Shown: positions 11,172-23,345, counted from the stretch's first letter. The stretch is DNA of 64,000 nt from Capra hircus (GCF_001704415.2 NC_030824.1:30127022-30191021); one strand, 5' to 3'. Numbers and translations are program-made. Notes: generated by a model from the sequence alone, not told the origin.

Positions 11172-11636
11172 AAGGTCCGTCTAGACAAGGCTATGGTTTT
11201 TCCAGTAGTCATGTATGGATGTGAGAGTTGGACTGTGAAGAAGGCTGAGCGCCGAAGAATTGATGCTTTTGAACTGTGGTATTGGAGAAGACTCTTGAGT
11301 CCCTTAAACTGCAAGGAGATCCAACCAGTCCATTCTGAAGATCAGCCTTGGGATTTCTTTGGAAGGAATGATGCTAAAGCTGAAACTCCAGTACTTTGGC
11401 CACCTCATGTGAAGAGTTGACTCATTGGAAAAGACTCTGATGCTGGGAGGGATTGGGGGCAGGAGGGGAAGGGGACGACAGAGGATGAGATGGCTGGATG
11501 GCATCACTGACTCAATGGACATGAGTCTGAGTGAACTCCGGGAGTTAGTGATAGACAGGGAGGCCTGGGGTGCTGCAGTTAATGGGGTTGCAAAGAGTTG
11601 GACACAACTGAGCAACTGAACTGAACTGAGCTGAAG
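11172..11636 (+). mobile_element. BovB 3' fragment
   Basis: Starts at 'aaggtccgtctagacaagg' and ends at the CTGAA tail. It covers the C-terminal RTE region ('VMYGCESWTVKKAERRRID', then MRWLDGITDSMD). A small deletion near 11300 breaks the frame. It directly abuts the A-tail of the L1 at 10745-11163. Confidence 0.95.
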
Positions 11637-11642
11637 ATTAAG

Positions 11643-11990
11643 CATGAGTTATATTGACATTAAATCAAAAAAGTCATAGTCAAGCAAACCAGCAAAAAAA
11701 AAAAAAAAAGTAGCAAACCCACACAACAGAACACTAAAATAACCATGCATCAAAAATAACCACCATCAAAAATAAGTCTCCCAAATATTCCTGGGACTTA
11801 TTCCAGGCAAAAAAAAAAAAAGGTAGTTGAATATTAAAAATACCTTTTATTATATTTAATTCTCTTTCTATCTAAGGTAAAAAAATATCACATGATCCCT
11901 TTTCTGAATGCTGAAGTGGCATTTGATCATTTTACACTCATTTTATTTACAAAGGAAAAATGCTCCAAAATGTAAATCAGTGAAACATTC
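11643..11990 (+). mobile_element. Old L1 (L1M-type) ORF2 segment, continued
   Basis: The stretch 'atcacatgatcccttttctg' and 'ctgaagtggcatttgatc' resembles the L1 ORF2 passage just before the catalytic part of RT (codons for HMI...DAEKAFD). It lies in the right order between 9290-10202 and 12700-14405. Two A-runs (about 11694-11710 and 11809-11821) are present. Similarity is weak. Confidence 0.4.
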
Positions 11991-12364
11991 ACTAGCACAC
12001 ACATGAGGGCACAGGTGCCCACAAACAGGTCAAGCCCAGAAACCAGCGCCACGTGAGAAAGAACACTGGAAGCAGGAAGAGGAGAAAACTCACGACCTCC
12101 ATGACTAATGAACAAGGTGCTAGAGGCACCAGCCATTACAATTATGGAAGAAATGTGTTTTTCTTATCAGAAATGTGAAGTGTGAAATTACAGCAGAGTG
12201 AAGTAAAATCAATACTCTGCAGATAACATAGTTACAATTGGAAAATCCAAGATAGTTATCAATAGAACAAAAATCAAAACCTGCAAAGCATGAAACCATA
12301 AAATTATAAAAAATAAACATGGTTGCATTTTTTATACTTTAGGGTGGAGAATGAAAGCCTATCT
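11991..12364. other. No recognised feature
   Basis: Unassigned sequence, possibly decayed L1. Antisense frames at 11927-12136 and 12120-12320 show no recognisable protein motif. Confidence 0.4.
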
Positions 12365-12445
12365 AGAAAGTGAAAGTGAAAGTCACTCAGTCTTAGCGAC
12401 CTGTATAGTCCATGGACTTCTCCAGGCCAGAATACTGGAATGGAT
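12365..12445 (-). mobile_element. Bov-A2 SINE, short truncated copy
   Basis: Starts with the (gaaagt)n 3' end of Bov-A2 and includes 'ctgtatagtccatgg' and 'ctccaggccagaatactgg'. It stops after about 80 bp. The 9-bp word agcctatct at 12356-12364 and 12446-12454 flanks it and fits a target-site duplication of a 5'-truncated insertion. Confidence 0.8.
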
Positions 12446-12594
12446 AGCCTATCTGTCACTTAAAATGCAGAAATCTTTAAAGTGAGTGACTATCCGAGTT
12501 TTTTTTTTTTTTTAATGCCACTAAAAGAAAAACTAATTGCAAAGTCATCATAAGCTGAAGAAAGATAAGTGGCAAAGCAAAAAGGAAATTTGGG

Positions 12595-12690
12595 GGGAAT
12601 TCCCTAGCTCTCTGGTGGTGAAGACTCTGCTCTTCCTCTGTAGGGGATGAGGCATCCATCCCTGGTCAGGGAACTAAAATCCCATGTGAC
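12595..12690 (+). mobile_element. CHR-type tRNA-derived SINE
   Basis: 'ggaattccctagctctctgg', 'gaagactctgctcttcctct', 'ccctggtcagggaactaaaa' resemble the cetartiodactyl CHR SINE family head (ttccctggtggtccagtgg...). It is not the Bov-tA head, because the following body is different. The name is from memory. Confidence 0.6.
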
Positions 12691-12699
12691 TTAAAGCTT

Positions 12700-14405
12700 T
12701 GTTGGAGGCAAAGTGTGATCTCCCAAATATGCAAATACTTAGAAATCAAGAAAAAAGTCAACAACTCATCAGAAAACTAAGCAAAGACATGAACAGTTCT
12801 TTGAAAATCAAATAAAAATATTTCCTGAGAAATAAAAATGTGCCTCATTCATCATAAATGAAATCTCATTTAAAATACTATAATTTTTTTTACCTATAAT
12901 ATTGGTAAAATTTCAAAATGTTTGACAATATACTCTGTTGGTGAGGTTATATGAAAAACTGAAGTTTCATTCATTCCTGGAGTACAAAATACTCCAATCC
13001 ATAGAGAGGGCAATTTAATAAAACCTAACAAAATTTAAAACTCTTTATCCAGCAATTTTTTTATGGAAGCATTTTTGTTATTCAGTCACTTAGTCATGTC
13101 TGACTCTTTGCGACCCCGTGGACTGCAGCATGCCAGGCTTCCCTGTCCTTCACCATCTCCCAGAATTTGCTCAAATTCATGTCCATTGAGTCATAATGCC
13201 ATCGAACCATCTCATCCTCTGTCAACCCCATGTTCTTCTGCCTTTACTCTTTCCCAGCATCAGTCTTTTCTAATGAGTCATCTCTTTGTATTAGGTGGTC
13301 AAAGTATTGAAGCTTCAGCTTCTGCATCAGTCCTAATGAATATTCAAGATTGATTTCCTTTAAGATTGTCTGGTTTGATCTCCTTGCAGTCCAGGGGACT
13401 CTCAAGAGTCTTCAACACCACAGTTCGAAAGCACCAGTTCTTCAGTGCTCAGCCTGCTTTCTGGTCCAACTCTCACATCCATACATGACACTGGAAAAAC
13501 CATAGCTTTGATTATATGAACATTTGCCATCTAAGTAATGTGTCTGCTTTTCAATATGCTGTCTAGGTGTGTCAAGCTTTATCTTCCAAGGTGCAAACAT
13601 CTTTTATTTTCATGGCTGCAATCACCACTCATAGTGATTTTGGAGCCCAAGAAAATGCAGTCACCACCTGTAGTGATTTTGGAGCCCAAGAAAATAAAGT
13701 CTGTCACTCTTTCCATTTTTTTCCCTATTTGCCATGAAGTAATGTGACCAGACACCATGATCCTAGGTTTTCGAATGTTGAGTTTTAAGCCAGGTTTTTC
13801 ACTCTCCTTTTCACCTTCATTAAGAGGCTCTTTAGTTCCTCTTCACTTTCTGCCATAAGGATGGTGTATACACCTTGAAGAAGGTACCCTGAAGAATGTA
13901 CCCTGCAGAAACACCTGAAATGATTTTTACATAGGAAGTTATTTTCTAGCGGTACTTTTCTGTTAGTAAATAATCCAGTGACAACTAGGCATATCTATCT
14001 AAAGGGAAGAGATTAAATACACCATAGGATAATTACACATGTGAAGATTTTTTTAATGAAAGATTTTTAATACCCTGATATGGAAAATTCTCCAAGATAC
14101 ATAGATAAGTGAAAGGAAAAAACCAAAAACATCATAAAGATACATGACACTGTCATATAGTTTATTTAGGGACATAGTGAAATATATTTACATTTGCCTG
14201 TATTTACGTAGAGAGACACTAGAAAGTTACACAAGAGCATATAAAGCACGTTTCCTAAAGGAGTTCAGTTGGACAAGTTGTTCAGTGCAGGGCAGTCAGG
14301 GCAGGAGTGATGAATACCTACATGTATATCTTTGGTATATTACTTGGATTTTTGAATTCCATGAATGTACTATAAACTTTAAATTTTTTTTATTTCAATA
14401 TGTAT
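12700..14405 (+). mobile_element. Old L1 (L1M-type) ORF2 3' part and 3' UTR
   Basis: Before the BovB at 13072-13880 the text matches the ORF2 C-terminal region ('tttgacaatatactctgttg', 'ggtgaggttatatg', 'gagggcaatttaat'). After it, 'ccctgatatggaaaattctc', 'caagatacatagataagtg' and 'tttgaattccatgaatgtac' match the old L1 3' UTR. One element is therefore split by BovB. Confidence 0.66.
13072..13880 (-). mobile_element. BovB 3' part, diverged copy
   Basis: Reverse complement of the last ~0.8 kb of BovB, from the tail side ('tcagtcacttagtcatgtc') back to the RT-proximal 'cactttctgccataaggat'. It is clearly older than most BovB copies here: many substitutions and small deletions. It contains a 39-bp in-frame tandem duplication (13622-13660 and 13661-13699). 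It inserted into an old L1. Confidence 0.92.
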
Positions 14406-14429
14406 AAAATATTTTCCCAAACCTTAGAA

Positions 14430-14490
14430 TATTATAGGATTAGTACATAGCAAGTAATTAATAAATATTTGTTGAGTACATTAGAATAAA
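14430..14490 (+). mobile_element. L2/MIR-type 3' fragment
   Basis: 'tacatagcaagtaattaat' followed by 'aaatatttgttgagtac' resembles the shared L2 and MIR 3' end. Too short to assign safely. Confidence 0.35.
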
Positions 14491-15806
14491 AATGGTCTGT
14501 TCCATAAACAAATGGAGGGAAGAAAAGAAAGGTTAAGGAGAAGTAGATAAGAGAGAGAAGGAGGGAGGAATAAATTCCACTTGACTTCTGTGTTCACACT
14601 TTCTATTTTTATTTGAGGTTAATTTTAAACATGACATTTGTTGTCTTATCAGTAAGCATTTCATCTGAGGTCCAACAAAGTTTATTTAAGCAATGCTGTA
14701 TCAACCAAGACACATTATATCCTTTTATGAATACATATTGTGAAAGTATGAGATCCTGCTCAATAGATATATCCACTATGCATATAAATACATTAACTGC
14801 TTCATTAAAAAGAAAATTTAAGGTGGCATGTGCTATTCCTTAATTTGGAATTTTCCATCAGAATAAAACTTGCCTGAAATTTTCCAAATTGGTTTCCAAA
14901 AGTTGTATTTCTGTTCAGCTTTGCTGCATGTTTGATTTATCTCGGCCTCATTTTTCATGTAATGCCTTAAGAGCATATTAAAAATGTGTTTCATTTTTCA
15001 GATTGGCACTATGTATGTATGTAGAAAGACAAATAATTGTATTTTTATTACTACTACTAAAAATGTTACCAATGATACAAAAAATAAATTTCAGACAGTA
15101 TAATACAGTTCGAGAGAGTAAAAAAGTGAAAAATTAGGCATTTTGGAGAAGATAGGGAATTTCATGTGTATCTGATCCCAGCTGTGAATCTTTGCTCAGG
15201 GTTAGTTTCAGTAAGTAGTTCCTGACTGGGCTTTAATCACACATTTTCAATTAACTGTTAATTTTATCCAGCCACAGATTTAGAAGGCTCTGAGTACAAA
15301 GGGTAGAAGTCTGTTCTACAATTAATACCCTGCCAGAGAATATGCACTGAATGGTACTAACTATGGCAAGCAGTTAACATTCAGACCCAAAACATGAGTG
15401 TGATGGGGCAGGATGGTGGTGGGCTCTTGATATATTGCCCTACAGGATCTCATCATCGTGTGGACAGGTTGGCTGTGTGACTTCCTTTCTTCTCCTTTCC
15501 CATCAGGAGTGTTTACTGTGGTGTCTTGGACCTGACCAGTTATTGTATATTGGATAGGTGCAAGGCAAATAGCTTTTATTTTCATATATCTTTGCATTTA
15601 GAGATGCCACACCAGGACTTCACAGACACACCCCCGGCATCACCCTGTGAAGTGGAGACAAAGCACATCACCAGAGGCCTGAGCTTGATGCAGTGTCTGG
15701 ATCTGGCTGGTTTCCCTGAGAAATGCTGGATTATTTTTTGTTAGAGTATAAATGATTTACATTGTCATGTTAGGTTCTTCTGTACAGTGAAGTGAATGAG
15801 TGTATG
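14491..15806. other. No recognised feature
   Basis: Mostly AT-rich. The part from 15360 to 15730 is more balanced in composition and has short frames on both strands (15361-15597 minus, 15526-15744 plus) without known motifs. I cannot support a gene. Confidence 0.4.
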
Positions 15807-16032
15807 AGTCGTTGCTCAGTCATGTCTGACTCTTTGCAACCCCATGGGCTGTAACCCACCAGGCTCCTCTGTCCCTGGAATTTCCCAGGCAAGAATAGTG
15901 GAGTAGGCCATTGCCTCCTCCAGGGATCTACCAGACTCAGAGATGGAACCTGTGTCTCCTGCATCTCCCGCATTGGCAGGCATCTCCCACATTACTCAGT
16001 GGTGGCAATCTTTGCCACTGAGTCACCTGAGA
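15807..16032 (-). mobile_element. Bov-tA SINE with expanded middle
   Basis: The BovA body is clear ('gttgctcagtcatgtctgac' to 'caagaatagtgg'). The head half contains extra copies of a 'gcatctccc.cattggcag'-like word and a 9-bp inverted repeat (ACTCAGTGG at 15994-16002 with CCACTGAGT at 16015-16023). Confidence 0.88.
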
Positions 16033-16034
16033 AT

Positions 16035-16290
16035 CAGATATACCTATACATATAACACATCCCCTCCCTCTTGAGCATCCCACCCACCTCTCTAGGTCAT
16101 CACAGTGCACCCAGCTAAGCAATTTGTGCTATATACCAGCTTCCCACTAGCTGGCTATTTTACACTTGCTAGGATATATACGTCAATGCTACTGTCTCCA
16201 TTCATCCCACCTTCTCTCCACCCCCACTGGGTCCACGTGTCCATTCTCTTGTCTGTGTCTCTATTCCTGAGAATGTTAGATTTTTAATAC
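16035..16290 (-). mobile_element. Artiodactyl L1 3' UTR fragment
   Basis: 'atcccctccctcttgagc', 'ctaggtcatcacagtgcacc', 'cttcccactagctggctatt' and 'ccattctcttgtctgtgtct' are the reverse complement of an artiodactyl L1 3' region. It shares its motif order with 44060-44268. A Bov-tA abuts its 3' side. Confidence 0.75.
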
Positions 16291-18715
16291 TGATCTTTAC
16301 TAATGACCAAATGGGGAAGAGGTACCAAGGCCAGCCTATTATTTTTCACTTAAAGATCAGATAATGACCCTGTGGTCCCTTATACCTTGAGGTGTCACCA
16401 TGGTGGTGACACCAAGGAAAGCCAGGTGTCGTTAAAATGTCCTACCTATCCAAGTGTCAGTCTGTACCCAGAAAGGAATGGAGAGCAGTGTGTTCTCCCT
16501 GCTTATATCCAGCAGAGACAGCTATCTGCCTCCCTTTCTGAAAGAAGGAGAAGAAATATATAACTTCTGCTCCCTTGAGAAGTGATGGCAAGGATTCTGG
16601 ATTCTTACCCTGAAATTTTGAAATGTAAATACATCTTTCAGAGGTCAGATAGGCACTGAATGTCTCCTGCTTTCATGACCTAGAGATGTTGCCAAATTCT
16701 GAACTTCATAGGTTTAGGAATGTAGATAGCTAGAGAGAGAGAGCTCTCCAGTCTTTCTGGCACCTTAGGACTTAGCCTAGAATCCTAATCCAAATTGCCA
16801 CCAATCTAACTCTCATAACATGTGAGGAGTCAACTGCTTCCAGGAAAAATAAAAGCAAACATTTCCTATCTTTGTGTCCTCTATGTTTCCTTGTCTCAGA
16901 AGGCTAGGGCTTTTTTATAGCACTGAGAAATCTAGGAAGTTGTTTTTCCTCATAAGAAGGAGAATGTTTATTTTTAAATGAGACGGAGAATATACATTCA
17001 AAATATTTGACACCAATATTCCAGGCAGGCATAATCATCAGTATTGCTCAATAACATTTTTATTGCTGTTTCTGCTCTCTTCTCTCAGTCAGGTGGTAAA
17101 ATTGTGCTTAATTGACCTTTGAAGTTGGAATAGCTGTGTCAGCCAATAATATAAGAGTGAAAGATTATGTATCTTTTGCAGGTGGAAAGCTTGAAAAATC
17201 ACTCTTCTCTAAATGGTAGACTCTCTGATACCCACATTCCTTAGTGAGGATGATGTGGCACAGAGCCCAAAGCATATATGTAATGAACATAAAACCCCGA
17301 TTTTTAGGTCATTGAGATTTGGTGGTTGCTTGTTACACAGCATCTAAGGAATGACCCTTTCTGATATGTACACATATAAAGTAATTGAAAAACACCACTG
17401 ATCTAAAATTCTAGAAGTTGATGTGCTTTGAGCTGTTTTCTTCTCTGAGATATGTCACTCCCTCCTTGTAAAAGGCGTGAAATGCTCAAGAATTTAATAT
17501 AACTCTGGTGTTACAGAGAATATAACTCTGGTGTCAGCAACAACCCATGAACTCTGATTCATCTTCCATCAAAATATATTAGATATTAAAGTTAATAGGA
17601 TTGAATTCTGTGAGATCCTTATGTCCACTAATTTCCATGTATACATTAGTAAATGTTAACTTCTCCATAAGAATCTGCTTAGCTTAAGAAAGTCAACATT
17701 AATTCATCTACATGAAAAATGTGGTAACACTTATCTTTAATTTTTTTAGATTTAATAAACTGATTTCAATATACCAGAGATTGAATTTGAAGAACCCAAA
17801 GAATATTTTCATGTTTTTTTAAATGTTCTTCAAACAAGATCATTCCAAAAGAAAGATCTAAACATTTTTTAGATAAAAAATTGTTTTCTATAGTTTATTT
17901 AGTGAAGACTCTTTGTTTTTCACATTAATCCTTAGAATTCCTATGGGTGAGTTTTATTTACTGTCTTATGAGGTCCTACAGGCAATTAATCAAAAGAATC
18001 CTCTTGAGTAGCAGAATCCTCTAGAGTAGCTGAAATTCACAGACTATCAGGGCAATTGAAGAATAGTGCTATATTAATAAATTGTATTCATGATACACTC
18101 TAACTGGAAGCCAGGAAATAAATTAAGTGATAAGTTTAAATTCTTATTCTCTAATCTCAGATTTTAAAAGAGGTATCTTTCATTTTAAGAAACAGTTTCA
18201 CTAAAGAGAACAACAAGTAATCATTCATTATACATCTGAATTGCAGTGGAAAGAAACAGAAGTTATTGCCTCTAAAATTTATATTTAAGATATAAAATGA
18301 ACACAAAGTAGGCAATTATTTATATAACTCAGCACACACAAAAAAGATATTTCAATAGAGATACCCAACACCTGAATTTGAGGCTTCTCTCTTTACAATA
18401 TCACTATCAACCATTGTTGTGTCTTTTTTTCTTTGAAATGAAAGAAACCAGATCTTCTTCCTGACAGTATCAACAAAGTAAGTAAGTTTTTTCACTTTTA
18501 TCTCCATCCAGTAATAAAAAGTTCTATGTGAGATTTTGTATGCTTTAATTTTTGGTTAAATTACTCTTTTTCAGAATCATTATTTTTATATTTTTAAATT
18601 TTTCCTGAATATGTATTAATACACAGTGCCTAAAAATAACTTTATTAAAATTAATGACACACACACAAAATAAATTTTTCTACTTAGAATTGCTACCAAG
18701 TTCAAGTTCATATTG
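16291..18715. other. Mostly unrecognised; small LTR-like scrap at 17300-17360
   Basis: About 2.4 kb with no coding potential. 'ttaggtcattgagatttggt' followed by 'ggttgcttgttac' (17305-17340) looks like the 3' end of a MaLR LTR, but nothing flanking supports a longer match. Confidence 0.4.
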
Positions 18716-18726
18716 CTTGCCACAGG

Positions 18727-18924
18727 AAAGTGAAAGTGAAAGTCACTCAGTTGTGTTCAACTCTTTGAGACCCCATGGACTATATACCATGGAATTCTCC
18801 AGGCCAGAATACTGGAGTGGATAGCCGTTCCCTTCTCTGGGGGATCTTCCCAACCCAGGGATCAAACCCAGGTCTCCTGCATTGCAGGCAGATTCTTTAC
18901 CATCTGAGTCACCAAGGAAGCCCA
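18727..18924 (-). mobile_element. Bov-A2 SINE (monomer)
   Basis: Begins with the (gaaagt)n end and finishes 'gagtcaccaaggaagcccac'. It is flanked by cttgccacagg (18716-18726) and cttgccatagg (18925-18935), an 11-bp target-site duplication with one mismatch. Confidence 0.93.
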
Positions 18925-18935
18925 CTTGCCATAGG

Positions 18936-19062
18936 ACTGCTGCTGCTGCTAAGTCGCTTCAGTCGTGTCCAACTCTGTGTGACCCCATAGACGGCAGCCC
19001 ACCAGGCTCCCCCATGCCTGGGATTTTCCAGACAAGAGTACTGGAGTGGGGTGCCAGTGCCT
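18936..19062 (-). mobile_element. Bov-tA SINE, 3' half
   Basis: 'ctgctgctgctgctaagtcg' then 'cttcagtcgtgtccaactct' is the 3' half of a younger Bov-tA subtype that ends in GCT/AGC repeats. It is truncated at 'gtactggagtggggtgccag'. It inserted directly beside the target repeat of the preceding Bov-A2. Confidence 0.88.
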
Positions 19063-19068
19063 TAGGAC

Positions 19069-19755
19069 AGGCCAATACATAGATGAATTGTCAGGGCAAG
19101 GAATAGTGACTTCGTTCAGGGAGCCAGAAGACTGGGAAGATGGCAGACTCATGTCCCAAAAAATCATCTTACCTGACTTAGAATTCAGACTTTTTTTATA
19201 CTAACAAGGAATAGGCAGTGTGACTGACTATCACAAACTTCTTGGCATCAGTATCCTTTGTTCTTGCAACCATCCGCATAGTTTAGGTCACCTGTTCCTG
19301 TAAAACTCCAACAAGGCAAATGTTATTCTCTGTTTTGCAACGTGTTATCTCTAAATGAATGGGAAAATGTATACTTTTAAAGGTCATATTTAGGAGAGAG
19401 AGTCTTGAGAATGAGCTATGCTGTGTATTTCAGACTATAAGCAACGTTCTTTCACAAAGATGCTGAGCTAGTAGGACTAAACACAGGCAACAGAGCACGA
19501 GAGTTAGAAGTAAAGGAGCAGACCCAACATGGAGTCAGACTTGTTCTTCTCTGTTATAAAACAACTTTTAACAAAAATTATGAAGTGTTCTAAAAGTGTT
19601 GATATATCAATTCAATAGTTTTTGGGTTTGGTTTTGGTTTAAGTTGACCTTTTTTATTAATCCAGGGATTAAAGAATTCCTCTCCTCAAAAAGAGGAAAA
19701 AGAGATTTTTTAAAAATTTAAAAACTACACTTGGTCAAAGACATATCTATTATTC
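19069..19755. other. No recognised feature
   Basis: Unassigned sequence without coding potential. Confidence 0.45.
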
Positions 19756-20028
19756 AGTTCAGTTCAGTTCAGTCACTCAGTCGTATCCAACTCTTTGCGA
19801 CCCCATGAATCGCAGCACACCAGGCCTCCCTGTCCATCACCAACTCCCAGAGTTCACTCAGACTCACATCCATCGAGTCCATGATGCCATCCAGCCATCT
19901 CATCCTCGGTCGTCCCCTTCTCCTCCTACCCCCAATCCCTCCCAGCATCAGAGTATTTTCCAATGAGTCAACTCTTCGCATGAGGTAGCGAAAGTACTGG
20001 AGTTTCAGCTTTAGCATCATTCCTTCCA
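19756..20028 (-). mobile_element. BovB 3' fragment
   Basis: Starts with the reverse-complement tail (repeated 'cagtt') and runs back to 'tttagcatcattccttcc'. On the minus strand a continuous 86-codon frame (19769-20029) reads through the C-terminal region, including RMRWLDGIMDSMD. It is well preserved and strongly 5'-truncated. Confidence 0.95.
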
Positions 20029-21394
20029 ATTATTAGAGATGCAAATTTGGAGAAATTTTTGATTTTCATCTTCAATATACTGTTGATTACAATCTTTAAA
20101 ATCTTTATTTTAATGCAAGTCAAGACCAATTTGTCTTAACAGATACATTTAGAGGTCAAATAAAATTTAGGAATCTTAATGCATCAAGTTTTTTCAGTAT
20201 TTATTTCCACTTTTATTTAATCACCACAAAAACCATGTCCTGGATTAATTGAATAAAAAAGTGACATGACTGAATTCTGTTTATGTCTAGGTGAGTAGTA
20301 TCTCTTGGTTCAGTGTTCTAAGACATCTTTACTCAGATCTAACTGGACCTGCTCTCATGCAATAGAAAGGCCAGCCTGCTGAAGAGGTGCTGGGTGTTGA
20401 CAATTAAAAAATCATAATGTATCAAATCACATAAATATGCTTCATATGTAAAAGCTATTGAATTTGGGAGTAACAAAGACATCTGGATATTATCATGAAC
20501 ATCATCTTTAATTTTTAACTAGTCTAGCTCATACCAAAAATATAGAAGGAGGAATTTGGTGTTTGCTATGGAAAGATGATGTATCCTTGTACAGCAAGGA
20601 TGACTGGAGAGGGACAAATTAGATCCTCCCTAAAACAACTGATCCTTCCGAATCAACTTTGCTATTTTAGAAAAGGAAAAAAAAAAGAAGAAAAAAAAGA
20701 AAACTTTCTACTTTCAGCCTAAGGTTGAGAATGACAGAAGGAAATGGCTGCCATCCTAGAAAACTCTGTGGTATAGCTGTCAAAACCTAAAAAAACAGCT
20801 GTTTAAACTCTAAATCATCCTCAAGAATGAGAAGGTTTGGCTAGATATATATTTAGCCATTCCAAATATGTAATTTGGAAACATTTATTTAGCCTCTTGA
20901 GGCCTCTGTTACATGATCAGAGATTAAACCAAAAAATTGATGGTACTTTAATTCTCTAAGTAGGTGTTTGGACAAAATACTCTATTAAATTTCTTCCTTA
21001 AATGAGAATTTTGATTTATAATGCATGAGGAAGCAAAGGACTTTAGGTTTTGCTTTTTCTTTAGTATCTAAGTTGGACTTTTCTTTATTGAGTCTCAGAA
21101 AAACGGGTGAGAACAGGCATCAGTTTGAGTCCCAACTTGCCCAACTGTGGTTCCCACAGGACCTTTTGAGGAAGAATTTCATCCCTCGTCCTGGATGCTC
21201 AGTGAATCAGCTCCACCAAGAGCCCTGGGATTCTAGAGGAAGTTTTGCAATGATTCTCTGAGGTTTTGGCCCTGAAGAAGAAAGCAGGAATTTTAAGAGT
21301 TTTGACATATTATGTATCATTTTGTCCCCATTCAACCGTAAGTTTTAAAAAAAAAAAAAAAAAAAAAGCTGTTTAGAAGAAATTTTTTCCAAAT
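20029..21394. other. No recognised feature
   Basis: AT-rich sequence with A-rich runs near 20670-20700 and 21343-21367. The 78-codon frame at 21025-21261 has no motif I know. Text at 21395-21490 vaguely resembles a MER5-type element, but too weakly to annotate. Confidence 0.4.
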
Positions 21395-21499
21395 GCCCAG
21401 CACTGAATGCACCATGGAGACCTCATAAGGAACTTTTTAAAAGAGTGGCTATGCAGAGACCCATCCCTAAAATAAGCTCATGATATCTGCATTAAGTAA

Positions 21500-21725
21500 A
21501 ATAAATGACCAGTGTGAGTTCGATGCATGAAGTCAGTCACCCAAAGCCGGTGCTCTGGGACAAACCAGAGGGATAGGGTAGGAAGGGAGGTAGAAGAGGG
21601 TTCAGGATTAAGGGGATGCATGTATACCTATGGCCAGTTCATGTTGATGTGTGGCAAAAACTATTACAATATTGCAATTATCTTCAAATTAAAATAAATT
21701 AATTAGTTAAAAAAAAAAAAAAAAC
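21500..21725 (+). mobile_element. Ruminant L1 3' end, older subtype
   Basis: 'gagttcgatgcatgaagtc', 'aaagccggtgctctgggaca', 'gggttcaggattaagg' and 'aactattacaatattgcaat' form an L1 3' UTR of a subtype different from 10745-11163. It ends in an A-tail at 21711-21724. Confidence 0.8.
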
Positions 21726-22297
21726 TCACGGGGAGGGGAGAATTTTAAGGTCATCCAGCACTTTCACATTCCAGGCACCTGGGACCCCATTTGCTCATAA
21801 CAAAACTGTACCGTCAACTTTCTGAGGGACTTTATATATTTTAAGTCATTCCTGGTGACATCATCCACATAGAATAGAAGGTTTATAATAAGAAAACAGA
21901 ATAAATCTGTCCTCTCATCAACCTTCTCCTCACTATTCCCTGAACCAACAACAAAACAATTTGGGTGGTATTTCAGCAAAGGAATGTGACAAGGCCTGTT
22001 TCATTTTGAAACAGCAGCTATTGAAGCTATTTCCTCAGACTTAAGCATCATGATGCTATGTCGCTTTCCTTTCAAAGAAGAGAGGCTAATATTGCTTGTT
22101 GTATTTTTAATCTACCAAGTCACATCTCTGTAAAAAAAAAAAAAACTGTTGAAATAATGGATGTGAAAATATCTGAAATGGTGCCTGGCACTTAGAAGCC
22201 AGTGAATAAGTGTATTTTATAAAGAATAACTGACATGATTAAATTTATTGTAAAGACAAAAATCTTTATTTAATCAATTTATACATTTTAAACTGTT
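21726..22297. other. No recognised feature
   Basis: Unassigned. A fragment 'ggtgcctggcacttagaagc' near 22183 recalls an L2 or MIR end. Confidence 0.4.
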
Positions 22298-22445
22298 GTG
22301 CTTCCCAAACCTGGGTATACATCAAAGTCATCTGGAGGCTTAAAAAACAGTACCATGTTTTGCTTAAAGCAAATGACCTCTGCCCTCATCTTCAGGCAAA
22401 GTCAACTCTGATTTCCGCATGGCTGGGAAGACCAGCTGCTGAGAG
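22298..22445 (+). mobile_element. MER5A-like hAT fragment
   Basis: 'tgcttcccaaacctgggtat', 'catcaaagtcatctggaggc' and later 'gattccgcatggctgg'-type text follow the order of the MER5A non-autonomous hAT-Charlie element. It is decayed. Confidence 0.45.
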
Positions 22446-23194
22446 TCAAGGCTTTGTAATATCATCGGAACTTACATCCACTTCCACAAAAGAATATGAA
22501 AAAAAAAATGACATATTTTGCTTCTAATCTAGATGGTAAAATTATATATAACTTTTATGGTAACTCTTTCCTAAGAATTGTCTTCAAATCCTGTAGAAAA
22601 TCAAGATATTTTCAAACACATTCCTCCTTATTCCACAATTTTTTTATCTTAAGTACAATTGCAATAAATTAAATGTGTTTCTATTTCCAATAATTTGTTC
22701 AGAAACAAACTACAAGTTTGCATAAAGACCTTATGAGACCCCAGTATTATTATAAACATGAACCTTAAATTATTCAGTCATTTACCTGTGAAACATAATC
22801 TCTGTGGGTGACGTTCCAGGTTCAAGTATAACTCAATGAATAAAAAAATAAAATATAGCCTACCCTGAATTATATTTCATAAACTGACTACTCATCAACA
22901 TTAACAATTTCACTAAGATAAATAATTAAATAGAGGGGATAAAGGACATGCAATAAAAATATTTGGCATACTGGGTTTCTACTTCTCTATTAGCTTCTAT
23001 TCTTTTCTATGACAGAAAGTCTCCCTGTGTTGTTTCAGAGACGGTCAGATGCCAAAGCGGGCTCTATGTGCTGACTGGTTTTAAGGCCACCAAACAATGA
23101 TCTGTGTGATTCAAGTAGGCCAAACAGTCCGGGATGCCCTTCCAAAAACCTCTCATGTGCTGACTGATGCTAGACACTCTGGAATGTTTTATAC
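22446..23194. other. No recognised feature
   Basis: Unassigned AT-rich sequence. Confidence 0.45.
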
Positions 23195-23345
23195 CCTAGA
23201 TAAGAAGTTCTTAGCTGGGGTGTCTTTCAGTGTTTTAAAATACTCTGTTTAAAAATATAGATGTCCAGGCCCCATCCAGAAGTACGGAATCCAAATATTA
23301 GGGGGTTGGATGCAGTCTATGTGAAAACTTTGATCTGTACTAAAT
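23195..23345 (+). mobile_element. MER5-like hAT fragment
   Basis: 'aaaatatagatgtccaggcc' then 'ccatccagaagtacggaatc' resembles the middle of a MER5-type element (cagattcctgggccccacccc...). Weak match. Confidence 0.35.
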
